A stretch of 64,000 nucleotides of DNA. It comes from Sipunculus nudus. Its lineage: Eukaryota > Annelida > Sipuncula > Golfingiida > Sipunculidae. Shown here piece by piece: positions 44,740-59,000 of the stretch. The position numbers and the translations under genes are program-made. Each line of letters opens with the position of its first letter. Position 1 is the first letter of the stretch. The notes below the pieces were generated by a model that worked only from the letters and a program-made list of their open reading frames with translations, ran no database searches and had not been told where the DNA came from. The stretch is taken from positions 21,242,058-21,306,057 of the forward strand of contig CM049310.1 of assembly GCA_026874595.1 (NCBI GenBank), in the 5' to 3' direction.

Positions 44740-46460
44740 TTGGTTGTGTATAGATCTCACATAGCTCTTCATCATAAGCAAAACTGGTGGCACCACCTGC
44801 AACCACTTATGCACAGCGTCCATCTGCCTTGGGATAAAATCACTCATGTCTCAGCAGTGGTTTGACTTTTCCACCTAAAATTTTGCAGGTTTATACATCC
44901 AGGACAGCTTTCTCATTTTTATGACAGGTGGCGCCACCTACATTCACGTTTACTCTGCAGACATTCAAGCTCATATCTCGGGAACTGTTTGACCGATTGG
45001 GCCAAAATTTTGCATGTGTAAAGATCTAACATAGCTCATCATAGGCAAAACTGGTGGCGCCATCTGCAACCATTTATGCACAGCGTTCATCTGTTCATCC
45101 GCCTTGGGAAAAAATCACTCATATCTCAGCAGTGGTTTGACATTTCCACCTGAAATTTAGCAGGTTTATACATCCTGGACAGCTTTCTCGATTTTATGAC
45201 AGGTGGCGCCACCTACATTCACGTTTACTCTGCAGACATACAAGCTCATATCTCGGGAACTGGTTGATGGATTGGGCCAAAATTTTGAAGGTGTATAGAT
45301 CTCACATATTTCTTCATCATAGCCAAAACTGGTGGCGCCACCTGCAACCATTTATGCACAGCATCCATCTGTTCATCTGCCTTAGGATAAAATCACTCAT
45401 ATTTTAGCAGTGGTTTGACTAATGGACCTGAAATTTTGCAGGTTTATACATCCTGGACAGCTTTCTCGATTTTATGACAGGTACCGCCACCTACATTCAC
45501 ATTTACTCTGCAGACATCCAAGCTCGTATCTCAGGAACCGTTTGACTGATTGGGCCAAAATTTTGCTTGTGTATAGATCTCACATAGCTCTTCATCATAG
45601 GCATGACTGGTGGCACCACCTACAAGCATTTATACACAGCATCTATCTGTTCATCTGCCTTGGGATAAAATTACTCATATCTCAGCAGTGGTTTGACTAA
45701 TCGACCTGAAATTTTGCAGGTTTATACATCCTGGGCAGCTTTCTCCATTTTATGACAGGTGGCGCCACCTACATTTAGGTTTACTCTGCAGACATCCAAG
45801 CTCATATCTAGGGAATTGTTTGACCGATTGGGCCAAAATTTTGCATGTGTATAGATCTAACATAGCTCTTCATCATAGGCAAGACTGGTGGCACCACCTG
45901 CAACCACTTATACACAGCGTCTATCTGTTCATCTGCCTTGGGATAAAATCACTCATATCTCAGCAGTGGTTTGACTAATGGACCTGAAATTTTGCAGGTT
46001 TATACATCCTGGACAGCTTTCTCGATTTTATGACAGGTAGCGCCACCTACATTCACATTTACTCTGCAGACATCCAAGCTCGTATCTCAGGAACCGTTTG
46101 ACTGATTGGGCCAAAATTTTGCTTGTGTATAGATCTCACATAGCTCTTCATCATAGGCAGAACTGGTGGCACCACCTGCAACCACTTGTGCACAGCGTCT
46201 ATCTGTTCATAAAATCACTCATATCTCAGCAGTGGTTTGACTAATCGACCTGAAATTTTGCAGGTTTATACATCCTGGGCAGCTTTCTCCATTTTATGAC
46301 AGGTGGCGCCACCTACATTTAGGTTTACTCTGCAGACATCCAAGCTAATATGCAACACACCTCACTCTATTCCCCTTGACACTTAATCCATGCCTCACTT
46401 CACCCGTCCTACTCTGATTTCTGCGGATACACAGTCGCTTGTCGACTACCCATATTCTAG
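44740..46460 (+). mobile_element. Family B tandem core array and 3' end, copy B7 (inside D2)
   Basis: About six dimeric units of roughly 265-280 bp. Each holds GGTGGCGCCACCTACATTC and GGTGGC(G/A)CCACCTGCAACC half-units, TCATATCTC(A/G)G and AAATTTTGCA. Ends with the B tail, GTCGCTTGTCGACTACC and TATTCTAG|TTT. The largest core array in the window. Confidence 0.8.
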
Positions 46461-46632
46461 TTTTAAAATGTCCTTGTCTGAAACTTGCAGGTCCGAAACG
46501 TCTATTTTGCTGAAATCATAATGACTAAGGTAGATATGCAGGACTAAAGAGGATCAATATTAAATTTTAAAAATAAACCTCCATTCATACTCCCAAACTT
46601 TGCACAGGTTCGCGTTAGGCCTGTAGGCCTTG

Positions 46633-46881
46633 TTTTTTAATGAAAACCAAACATGTTGAAAAACTTTTATGATTGAAAACAAACCGTATAAACAAGCTTC
46701 AGAAACTGTTTAAAAGGTTTCAGAATCCCCCAAAGTGTTTACTCTGAAGACTGCCAGTAATACATGTCATAAGTAATATTATACACTTAAATTTTATTTC
46801 AAAATGGTGTCCATAACTACTGAGTGAAACTTCCCAGGGGGGATCATGATAAGTATTGTTTAAACAATGTTTTTATTAATA
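46633..46881. other. Region after SYCE1-like stop codon
   Basis: Presumed 3' UTR of the minus-strand gene; no clear poly(A) signal was fixed. Confidence 0.3.
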
Positions 46882-47048
46882 TCAGGCAATGGTTTCTTGA
46901 ATACACTGAACTTGTAGTTTTACTTTTTCAATATTTTGTGTTAACAATGCCAAGGCATCTGATGAGGCTTGTACTTCTTGTCTAAACAAGTCAATGATCT
47001 CCCTCTGGTTGGCTGGTGTCAGGCCACACAAATCTGTACTTGCAGCCC
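46882..47048 (-). CDS. SYCE1: SYCE1-like terminal exon
   Basis: Encodes AASTDLCGLTPANQREIIDL, FRQEVQASSDALALLTQNIE and KVKLQVQCIQETIA before TGA at 46884-46882. The chosen acceptor is ctcatttcag just above 47048. The acceptor lies in a 31-bp tandem repeat that presents three further AG sites upstream, so alternative exon starts are possible. Confidence 0.8.
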
Positions 47049-50000
47049 CTGAAATGAGAAGACAAAATACTAGTATCCCTAAATGAGAAGACAAAATACT
47101 AGCACTCCCTGAAATGAGAAGACAAAATACTAGCATCCCCTGAAATGAGAGGGCAAAATACCATTTGACCATGATGATCAAACAAATGATTTGGGTTTAT
47201 GTAACTTACAAAAGTGATATAAGTGAGAGAGTGGATTAATTAATTGTATCCCCAGTCAAAGTCGGGATACAATGGTTTCATGACGGTCCCGCCGCCGCAG
47301 AAAAACCTTGTGAGCGGGATAACTCAAAAAATATTTCACTGATCTTTTTCAAACTTTACATTTGTATAGATATAGGTAAGGGGACGAAGCCTATTTAAAA
47401 TGGGGTCATGACCTATGCTAGGAGAGTGACCTTGACCTTGAATAGGTCCAATTTTTGCTGAAAATAACACAAATTCTTAAATATCTCAAGTAAGCTTGCA
47501 TGGACTGGTCCAAAAATCAAGGTGACTGAAGATCTTGGATAGCCTTGTCATATACCGGAAACTTGTGGCGCCACCTATTATCCTTTTCTTGTTTTTACGC
47601 CTTTTAATACCCCCATAATTGCCACTTGACAGTACTGGAAGCATTATAAGCCAAAAACCAATGGACAGATTTCTTTCATATTATGCACATGTAGAGAGAT
47701 GGGTTATGGGATGAGGTCTATTTACATTTGGGTCATGACCTTCACCATGAGAGTGGCCTTGACTTTTAATGTGTCCATATTTGGTAAAAATCACACACCT
47801 CTTATGATATCTCCAGTGTTGATAGCCTTATGGATTTCAAACTTGACTTATGTATGTCCCACCACTAAAGTTAGAACCCTATAGGTTCTAGGGTCATAAG
47901 GTCAAAGGTCAAGGTCACTGGACTCACATCTTAAAAGATACTCTGGATGCATTTTAAGCCAAACTTTCATCCCAGGTCTTCCATCTTGAATATATAGCTC
48001 ACTTGCCAATAGTGGATAATCCATATCAATTTTGGGGTCACAAGGTCAAAGGTCAAGGCCACAGGAGCTATCTGTCAAAAAATTAGCTTCTGAATGATAA
48101 TTCCTGCTTTTATTGATGTATTGATTTCAAACTTGACTTTTCTATGTCCCATTGGAAAAGCAAGACTCCAATTGATTTTGGGGTCATGAGGTCATAGGTC
48201 AAGGTCACAGGACACATCTTTAAAAAGATGTGGATGCATTTTCAGCCAAACATTTCATCTCAGATCTTTCATCTTGCACATATAGTTCACATGCCAAGAG
48301 TGGAAGACCTCTATCAATTTTGAGGTCACAAGGTCAAAGGTGAAGGTCACAGGAGCCATCTGTCCAAAAATTAGTTCCCGAGATGATAATTCAAGCTTGG
48401 ATTAATATATGGATTTCAAACCTGACTTGTATATGTCCCATTGGAAAAGCAAGACCCGAATTGATTTTGGGGTCATGAGGTCAAGGGTCAAGGTCACAGG
48501 ACACATCTTTAAAAAGATTGTGGATGCATTTTCAGCCAAACATTTCATCTCAGACATTTCATCTTGCACATACAGTTCCCCTGCCAATAGAGGAAGACGC
48601 CTGTCAATTGTGAGGTCACAAGGTCAAAGGTGAAGGTCACAGGAGCCATCTGTCCAAAAATTAGTTCCCGAGATGATAATTCAAGCTTGGATTAATATAT
48701 GGATTTCAAACCTGACTTATATATGGCCCATCAATAAATCTAGACCTCTATTGATTTATATTTAAAAGTGGATGATCAATATCAATTTTGGGGTCACAAG
48801 GTCAAAGGTCAAGGCCACAGGAGCCATCTGTCAAAAATTAGTTTCTGGATGATAATTCCTGCTTTCATTGATGTATAGATTTCAAACTTGACTTATATAT
48901 GTCCCATTGAAAAAGCAAGACCCCAATTAATTTTGGGGTCATGAAGTCAAAGGACAAGGTCACAGGACACATCTTTAAAAGACTGTGGATGCATTTGTCA
49001 TGACCTTCGCTAAGAGAGTGACCTTGACCTTGAGTAGGTCCATTTCTGCTGAAAATTACACAAACTCTTAAATATCTCAAGATCGTTTGCATGGATTTGT
49101 CTAAAAATCAAGGTGACATAAGATCTTGGATAGCCTTGTGATGTACCAAAAGGTCAAGGTCACAGGACCAACATCTTCTAAAAGATTATGGATTAATAGA
49201 TGGAAGAAACAATAATTGCTTGCCAAGTGTCAGTATATGCTGCTAAAAATGGGGGCCTATTCTTAAAGGGGAGGGGGCGTACTATGTCTGGGGATACTCT
49301 GGCACCTGCGGTGCCAAGAAATGTCTTGTTTTTTATATGCTCCTCTTGTGTGCAATTGGTGTAAGCTGTATTTGAGGTTTAAAGTACAGAGTATGTGTGG
49401 GATGTGTACTCTTCGCGCTGTTCCTTATATTGCTGTGTGAGTGTTCTACCTGAAGTAGCTAAGTTACATGGGTGAATTAATCTGCAACTCCTTTGAAAAT
49501 ATTTGAGATTTTAATTCCTAGATATGCAAAAGTGCTTAAAATGGCCAAGCTTCAATGATGGAAATTACCTTTATTCTTTAAGTCAATAAAGATATAAAGT
49601 ACTTTACAAATATTTCTCCAAGTGAGTGGATGGATAGAATAAACAGATAGAAAGGATGAACTTTCTGCCAGTTCAGAAGACCTAGAATAGATGACATCTA
49701 TTCTTTTTAGCTCGACTGACTATAAGTCATCTGAGCTATAGTCGTTGTCAATTGTCCGTCGCCCGTCTGTTAGACTGGCACGTTTTGAAACCGTTAGACC
49801 TACAAATAAAAAATTCGGCATACTGTTAGATGTCCCCAAAATCTCCTACCATTCCGAAAATTGGGTCAATATGACTTTGTTCCTTTAAGATATATTGGAA
49901 AAACCTTAAATTTCCATTAAAAAACCTATTATCACACTTCATGACTGCCTAATATCAAAACCACTGATCTCTTTTTCTTAATATTTACCAGAAGTAATCT

Positions 50001-53000
50001 CCTATATATATCCTATTAACAAGCCAGAAATTAAGTCCGTTAAGTATAATTTCTTTAAGTTATGAGCCCGAACATAATGGACCCCTGTAAAAAATCAGGC
50101 ACTTAACATGAAAAAGTTTGAAACTAGAGACTATTTTCCCAAGTATATAACTTTGTTTAATTAAGATTCAATTGTTTACCCAAAAGTAGATTTGAATTTT
50201 GTAAATTTTTGAAGTTATTAGCATAAAAATAAAATCAGTACCTTAAATTTTGCCCAACTTTGATCATGGCATGTTTTTTTCTTGTAAGAACTATTGATTA
50301 AATTTTCACAGCATGTAAACATAAGTATTTGATTTGTTCAAATCTGAAATTTGAAAATAAAAGCTTGAAAATTAGGCTAGTTATTGATTTTTTTCTTGAG
50401 GCTCTAATGTAGTCATTTGCTTTGTCTAGGTGCAGGGTTCCACTCCAGGTCACTGGAAATCAGCTATATGCCAGGGTTTCTGATTTGTTACCGTCACTGG
50501 GGGAGATCCCCTGTTGTGACATGTATGTGGACAGTTATTCTTATATCACCATCCCAATACCCCCCCCCCCCCCCCCCCGGGAAAACCCAACCCACCAAGT
50601 GTTATTCAGTATTAGTATCCGCCAAAACGAAGTTTTACAGATACAATGTTTTTTCGAGGAGTTCTCCTCCTCCGCGGTGTTCGTTTCCAGAGAACTCCTC
50701 TGAGACTACTGGACTGATTTTTTCCAAAACTTACACCAATTATTTGGTCACATGTGAACTGGTGCCTAACCAATTGGCCTTGACCTCTGACCTTTCCTCT
50801 CTGCCCAGCGTCCATTTGTGCGTCTGTTTCCACACATAACCCACATATCTCGGAAACCGTTTGACTGATCAGGAAAAAAATTTTGTACAAACGTAGCCCT
50901 TCGATAGCTTTATAACATACATAAAAAATGATGGTGCCACCTGCAACTATGTTTGCACAGTGTCCATCTGTTCGTCTGTCTTGGGTTAAAATCATTCATA
51001 TCACTGCAGTGGTTTGACTAATTCACCTGAAATTCGGCATGAGTATACATCCTGGATAGCTTTCTTGATTTTATGACAGGTGGCGCCACCTACATTCACG
51101 CTCAGGCTGCAGACATCCATGCTTATATCTCTGGACTGGTTTGACGTATCTTCCTGAAAATTTGCAGGTGTACAGATCTCACATAGCTCTTTATCATACA
51201 CAGAACTAGAGGGGGCAACTGCAACCTTTCTGCAGCTTTCTTGATTGTATGACAGGTGGTGCCACCTACATTCTAGTTTACGCTGCAGACATCAAAGCTC
51301 GTATCTCGGGAACCGTTTGACCGATTGGGCCAAAAATTTGCATGTGTCTAGATTTCACATAGATCTTTATCATACACAAAACTGGAGGGGCAACCTGCAA
51401 CCATTTTTGCACAGCGTCCATCTGTTTTTCTGCCATGGGATAAAATCACTCATATCTCAGCAGTGGTTTGACATCTGCCTAAAATTTTGCAGGTTTATAC
51501 ATCCTGGACAGCTTTCTTGATTTTTTGACGGGTGGCGCCACCTACATTCTAGTTTACGCTGCAGACATTCAGGCTTATATCTCAGGACTGGTTGGACACA
51601 TCCCCCTGGAATTTTGCATGTGTATAGATCTCACATTGCTCTTAATCATACACAAAATTGGTGGTGCCACCTGCCACCAGTTTTGCACAAGTCCTTCTGT
51701 TTGTCTGCTGTGGGATAAAATCACTCATATACATTTAGTGGTTTGACTTAACTGCCTAAAATTTTGCATATGTATAATACTTGGACAGCTTTCTGGATTT
51801 TGTGGTAGAAGGTGCAACCTACATACACATTTCGGCTGCAGACATCCATGCTTATATGCAACACACCTCACTCTATTTCCCCTATGCCACTCAATCCATG
51901 CCTCACTTCACCTGTTCCACAGGTATATCCTTGTTTTCACTGTTTATCCTTAATTGTAATGCTGTTTCCACTCCAATATACAAAAACTGTCCATAAAAAT
52001 GTAATTCAGGGTGTAATTCAGAAAATGCCATGTTGTGTTAATGTAGCATTTTTAAAGAAATCAATTTTCATTAAATGATTTTCACAAATATAATTAAACC
52101 CATCAGTGTGCTTTAATTTATAAAATATGAAGCAAATTAATGATAAAAAAGGCACAATTTAAAATTGTGAAATCTGAATCAAGTATTATTTTTAGATAAT
52201 TATTGTTTTGCAAATTTAAAAGATATATTTTTGTGGTAAAAAATAAACATTTGTATGCATGATGTGCTGTTATCTGATAAGATTAAAATTAATGATGATG
52301 CAATTTAGAATTATGAATTAACTTTTATATTAAGATATATATGTTATATTGGAAATGTATAGAAATATAAATTTATAATAAAAAAAATATTGAGGAACTT
52401 ATACCAACATTTGTTCATTATTTTCCTGCCTCAGCAGAATTGGAGATCAGGCTTTGTTTGCCGTGTATGTATATATGTAGAAGTGTTGTTAATCCAAACA
52501 TCTCCCCCCCCCCCCTCCCCCCCGCCCCCCTGCTTCCATTGATTCTTGTGCACCTGTGCACTAGGACATTAGTTTTTATTGCAAATGTGTAAAATTTATT
52601 TAATTAAAAAAATAATAGGATTAGATCTATTGAACTATATTCTTGCCTTAGGAGAATGGAACATAAAGTGATCAGCTCTGTCTATCCTCTCTCTGTTATC
52701 ATTAAATATATATTAATTATGAAATCTTTCCTATAAGCACTGTTGAAATAAATTTCATATGCTGTTTATGTTTGGAATTAATCTATGTAAGTCTGAAATT
52801 TGAAAGTAAATTATTATATATTCAGTTGTGTATTATTGGAGATGGCATATTTTAAATATTAAGTAAATATGAATGAACTTTTTTTATCCTGTAAGCATTT
52901 TTAATGAAGTGAAAATCCTTTGTATATACAATATAATATTACAGATGTTTTAACCCCCCCCCCCCCCCCAACCACTACCAAGTACTTTCATCTGTGGACT

Positions 53001-56000
53001 TGGGACATAAGTTATATATTTCAACTGTATACATTTCATAAAATAAAAAAAATACACATTATATATATATTATAAAAAAATAGATTCAATTGAACAAATG
53101 CCAGTGTGTAAATTACTGAACTGTCATCAGTTAATCAAAAAGCCAGCTAGTGATCATGGTAAAAGTACAGATCATTTGTTCACAAACTGCTCACATGCTT
53201 CAGTTTCAACATTAGGAAATGCATGGTCAGGTCACAACATATTATTTGCAACAATTTCTTGCTCATCAATACAAACCAATCATATAAACTTACCATGGCC
53301 TATATGACCTCTTTCTCTTACACTTTATCTACATTTGATATCATTTTAGATTTTTACCTTCAAGGTCAACTTCAGCTGAGCACAGTGACCCATGGGTCCC
53401 TTGTTTAAATAGCATATAAGAAGAAAGATCTTATAAGTTAATATATATTATTTAGATCAAATGAGCAAAGTAAAAACTCACCAGATCTGATCTGTAGAGC
53501 TGCCAGCTGTTCTGACAGATCTTTTTCAGTTTTATCAAGTTGGCCTGTCTGCAGTTCAATCTGTTGCTTTTGGGAAGCAATTCTCTCAATTCCCTCTTCT
53601 AATTTGGGCACAGTGTAATACCATCTGGCCCCCAACAGTTTGGCAGACAAGTCAGATAGTTGGTCCTGATAGTCTGTGACATGTTGTTGCATTTTGTTTT
53701 CTTCCAAATTAATCTTTGAATTAAGCTTATTATTTTTCTCTCTCCGATCCTTGTTCTGTCTCTCATATCCATCTAACTGCCCTTGGGTATGAGTCACTTT
53801 GTGCTTTGCCACTTTTAAGGTCTCTGACATCTTCGCATGTACATCTCTTGCCTGGAATGTAAAGGATATTATGTGAATTTTCTGAATATGTAAATATTTC
53901 TTTTGGTATGTCAGGGTTGCTGTTTTAATTTCAAGGATAAAAAAAACATATTTTTTTAATCTGACTGTTTAAGCTCATTTAAAAACTAGAATACGGGTAG
54001 TCGACAAGCGACTAGGTGTATCCGCCAAAATCAGAGTAGGACGGGTGAAGTGAGGCATGGATTGGGTGGCAAGGGGAAATTTTTTTCCTGATTGGTCAAA
54101 CGAGTCGAGAGATATAATTTAAGCATTAATGTCTGCAGCGAGAAAGTAAATGAAGCTGGCGCCACATGTAATAAAATCAAGAAAGCTATCCAGGATGTAT
54201 ACGCATGCGGAATTACAGGTAATTTGGTCAAAACACTGCAGAGATATGAGTGGTTTTAACCCAAGGCAGACAAACAGATGGACACTGTGCAAAAATGGCT
54301 GCAGGTGGCACCACCATTTTTATTTACGTTATAATGCTATCCAAGTGCTACATTTGTGTAAATTTTTTTCCTGATTGGTCAAACGGTTCCCGAGATATGA
54401 GCTTGGATGTCTGCAGCGTGAACGTGAATGTAGGTGGTGCCACCTGTCATAAAATCAAGAAAGCTATCTAGGATGTATACACATGCCGAATTTCAGGTAA
54501 TTTGGTCAAACCACTGCAGAGATATGAGTGATTTCAACCCAAGGCAGATGAACAGATGGACACTGTGCAAACATGGTTGCAGGTGGCGCAACCATTTTTT
54601 GTGTATGTTATAAAGCTATCCAAGGGCTACGTTTGTACAAAATTTTTTCCCTGATTGGTCAAACGGTTCCCGAGATATGTGGGTTTATGTGTGGAAACAG
54701 ATGCACAAACGGACGCTGGGCAGAGAGGAAAGGTCAGAAATCAAGGGCAAATGGTTAGGCACCAGTTCACATGTGACCCAATAATTTGTGTAAGTTTCGG
54801 AAAAATCAGTTCAGTAGTCTGAGAGGAGTTCTCCGGAAATGTAAGCAGCGGCGGTTGCGGAGGAACCCTATCAAAAACATAGTATCCGCAAAACTTTGTT
54901 TTGGCGGATACAATTATAGCCAAACATTATCCACTAGCACTGGTTTACTAGAAAAAAATTAAATACAAACAAAGATCAAAATTTTTATTGAAAAAACTTC
55001 AAAATTGGTGCTAAACCACTATGTACTAAAATTAATACGGAAAACAGAACAGTCTTTCACGTGCAAATATTATTGTACTAGTGGTTTATGTTTATAATAT
55101 CATGACATCACTGTGTAACATCAACAGTTAGTAATGAACATTTTTTTAGCAAACCTGTGAGCTTATGTGATGATGTGGCTTCATACAGAGTCCATTGTCT
55201 GTACGTAAACCCATATTATCTCGAAAATGGCAGGAGGTAGCATCACCGAACTTTATGCAAAAAGTCAGTCATCTAAAAAACTCATCTGAATTTGCTTTTT
55301 TTTGGCATTATCTGCATTTACTTAGATTTTATAGGGAAAAAGCTAAAAAAGCTTTAAAAAAAATCTTCTTCTCCGAAACTGTCTAGCCAAATCATTCAAT
55401 ATTTCACAGAAATAATCCCTGAAACAATCTTTCTCAGGTTTGTTCGAATGGTTCCAGTTCAGTGAATTTTGGCAGAGACAAGGAAGCGAACTTAGTAATT
55501 TGGCCAAAAAAGGATACTTAAATTACAATTTAAGGAACGGCTGGAGCTATCATCACCAAATTTCATGCAAATATTGGTCATATGAGTCCCATCTGAAATT
55601 GAGTTATTGGTGGCGCCACCTGCATTGGCTTTTTTGTACAGGAGGCATAGGTGCCTGTATCATACCGAGGGCTACAAAAAACTTCTCTCAAACCATATGG
55701 TCAAATTGTTTAATATCGCACAGAAATGATCCTTAAGTTGTGCTTTCTGAAGTTTGTTCAAATGGTCTCTGTTCAATGACTTTTGGTTGAGTTATTGGAA
55801 GCTGAATTCAATAGTCAAATGCCATAACAGCCCATTTTAGCTCAGTGGCTACAAAGATCTTCTTCTCAAAAACCACTGGGCCAAAATCTTTAATCTCACA
55901 CAATAATGATCCTCAGATGTTGGTTATTCAAGTTTGTTCTAATGGTTTTGTTAAGTGAATTTTTGCTCAGTTATGAGAAGCCAGTATGCTGTATTTTCCT

Positions 56001-59000
56001 ATATGAGTTATAAACCTGCAAAACATTTTTCAACTTATGCTTTTGAAGCTAATTTGTTTAATATTCTGCAAGAAGAATCCCCAGAACATATTCTTTAAAT
56101 AATTGACTTTAATGGTTCCACATGAATGATTTTTGGCTGAATTAGGGAGGGTGAATTGAGTAGTTTTACCATACATTAGATTTCAGGTGATCTATGGATA
56201 ATATTGACAAGAATGATTTCAAAAGCTTTTAAAAAATTTAGAATTATGATTTAAATAAGTCATCATACCAGAAATTTATTAACTATACCATGGGTTATTA
56301 GCTCTCTGTGTATATATGAAGATGTTTTTACATGGATTATAAATAATTGGTATCCATACTCCACTTAATTCAAGATTTTACCATCAGTGAGATGTATCTG
56401 AATTATAATTTTGCATTCAGTATGCATCTGTAATAACTTTTCATATATCCATAATTTTCTTTTTATTCAAAAGTCAGCTGAAAAGCATTTTTATTGCTGC
56501 TGCAGAGATTTCATTTGGACATGATAACTCAAAAGTATTTTACAGATCTTTACCAAACTTGAAATGTGCATAGATATGGATGAGAGGACGAAGCCTATTT
56601 AAAATGGGGGTCATGACCTTAACTAGGAGAGTGACCTTGACCTTGAATAGGTCCATTTTTGGGGAAAATCACACAAATTCTTAAATATCTCAAGAAATCT
56701 TGCATGGATTGATAAAAAAAGCAACATGATCCAAGATCTTGGATAGTGTTATCATGTACCAGAAACTGGTGGCGCCACCTGTTATCCTTTTCTTGTTTTT
56801 GTGCCGTTTAATATCCCTATCATTCCCACTGAACAGTACAGATTTCTTTCATATTATGCATATACACAGCCATGGGTTATGGGATGTTGTATATTTAAAT
56901 TTGGGTCATGACCTTTCCTATGAAAGTGGCCTTGCCCTTATATATTGCCATAAATGGTGAAAATCACACAAAATCATAAATATCTCAATAAAGGATGCAT
57001 GGATTGGTCAAAAATCAAATTGACTAAAGGTCTTAGATAGCTTTGTCTTCTGCAGAAGACAGGTGGCGCCACCTTGTCTCCTTTCTTATTTTCGCGTTTT
57101 AATATCCCATTATTGCCACTTGACAGTACTGTGAGCATTATAAATCTGAAACTAATGGACAGATTGGCCTAAAATTGTGCTGGGTGAAAATTGTTCATAT
57201 CTCAGTAGTGGGTCAAGGTATTGGTCTGAAATTTGGCATGTTCATTCAACTTGGAAAGTTGTCAGTTTAACCAGACAGGTGGCGCCACCTACCTTCCCAT
57301 TTTTGTAGAATAAATTAATGCTCTTTTCTGAGAACTGATTTGCCCTATTGGACTAAAATTGTGCATCCTTGGACTCCTCCATCTTGTACTCAAGACTGGT
57401 GTCCCCATCTGCAATCATTTTGGTGTGGCGTCCATCTGTACATGTGTTTTGGGTGAAAATTGCTCATTTCTCCAGAGTGGTTCAAGGTATTGGTCTGAAA
57501 TTTCCCATGCCCATCAATCCTCGAAAGTTTTTTCATAAAGTAGACAGGTGGCACCATCTACCTTCCCATTCCCCTAGAATAAACTACTGCTCTTTTCTCA
57601 ATAGTTATTTGCCCTATTGGCCTGAAATTGTGCATATCCATAGGACTTGGACTCTTCCATCTTGTACTCAAGACTGGTGGCGCCATCTGCAATCGTTTTG
57701 GAGTAGCTTCAATATGTATATGTGCTTTGGGTGAAAATTGCTTATATGTCTGGTATGGTTCATGGTATTGGTCTAAAATTTGGCATGTATATCCATCTTA
57801 GAAAATTTTCTTGTAAATCAGACAGGTGGCCCCACCTACCTTCCTGTTTTGGTAGAATAAATTAATGCTCTTTTCTCAAGAGAGACCCACCATATTGGGC
57901 CCCATATTTGTTGAAAAATATTGTTTCTCAAGTTGATAGATGGAAGAAACCATAGTCCCTTGCCAAGTGTCAGTATATGCTGTTGAAGATTGGGGGCCTA
58001 TTCCTAAAGGGGGGGGGGGGATTAATTGTCTGGGGATACTATGGCACCTGTGGTGCCAAGAAATATCTAGTTTTCCGTGGCCTCCATTTGTACATGTGCT
58101 TTTGGTGAAAATTGCTCATATCTCAGGAGTGGGTCAAGGTCTTTGTCAGAAATTTGGCATGTTCATCCAAGTTTGAAAGTTGTCATGTAATTCAGACAGG
58201 GGGCACCACCTAACTGCCGATTTTCATAAAAAAAATTAATGCCCTTTTCTCAGGAATGATTTGCAGTATTGGCCTGAAATTATGCATATTCATAGATCGT
58301 TGTCACCTCTATCTTATACTCAAGACTGAATGTGCCATCTACAATAATTTTCAGAAGGCCTCCATTCGTAAATGTGTTTTTGAAGAAAATTGCTCATATC
58401 TCAGGAGTGGGTCAAGGTATTTGTCAGAAATTCAGTTTGTTCATCCATCTTGGAAAGTTGCCACTTAAACAAGACAGGTGGTGTCACCTACCTTCCTGCT
58501 TTCATAAAATAAATAAATGCCTTTTTCTCCAGAGTGATGGGCATTATTGGCCTGAAATTGTGCATATCCATAGATCTTAGACTTCCATCTTGTACTCAAG
58601 ACTGGTGGCGCCACTTACAATCATTTTTCCTCTAAGTCCATCCATACATGTGCTTTTGGGTGAAATTGCTTAATTCTCAGCAGTAGTCCAAGGTATTGGT
58701 CTGAAATTTGGCGTGTCCATCCATCTTGGAAAGCTTCTTCATAAACCAGACAGGTGGCACCACTTACCTTCTGTTTTATAGAATAAATTAATCCCCTTTT
58801 CTCAGGAGTGATTCACAGTATTGGCCTATAATTGTGCGTATCCATAGATCTTAGGGATTCTCCATCATGTACTCAAGACAAGTGGCACCATCTGCAAATG
58901 TTTTCCCCTGGCGTCCAACTGTACATGTGCTTTGGGTGAAAATTGTCCATATCTCAGTAGTGGCTCAAGGTATTGGTCTGAAATTCGGCATGCTCATTCA

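Larger units (their letters stand above)
43876..46632 (+). mobile_element. Repeat family D, copy D2 (contains expanded B core)
   Basis: Starts TTTAGCAAACCTGTGAGC; ends GCACAGGTTCGC (inverse), hairpin AGGCCTGTAGGCCT, TG|TTTT. Same composite plan as D1, with the B core expanded. The distance from the B 3' end to the D 3' end is 172 bp in both. Confidence 0.75.

Noticed and set aside
44740-46460. CRISPR-like array because of regularly spaced palindromes
   Set aside because: The whole 270-280-bp unit is repeated, there are no unique spacers, and the genome is eukaryotic.
48402-50995. Short ORFs recurring in B and C units (for example frames with VAGGATIF or [10 protein letters not shown])
   Set aside because: They follow from the tandem units, differ in frame and length between copies, and stop at random; they are not a conserved protein.
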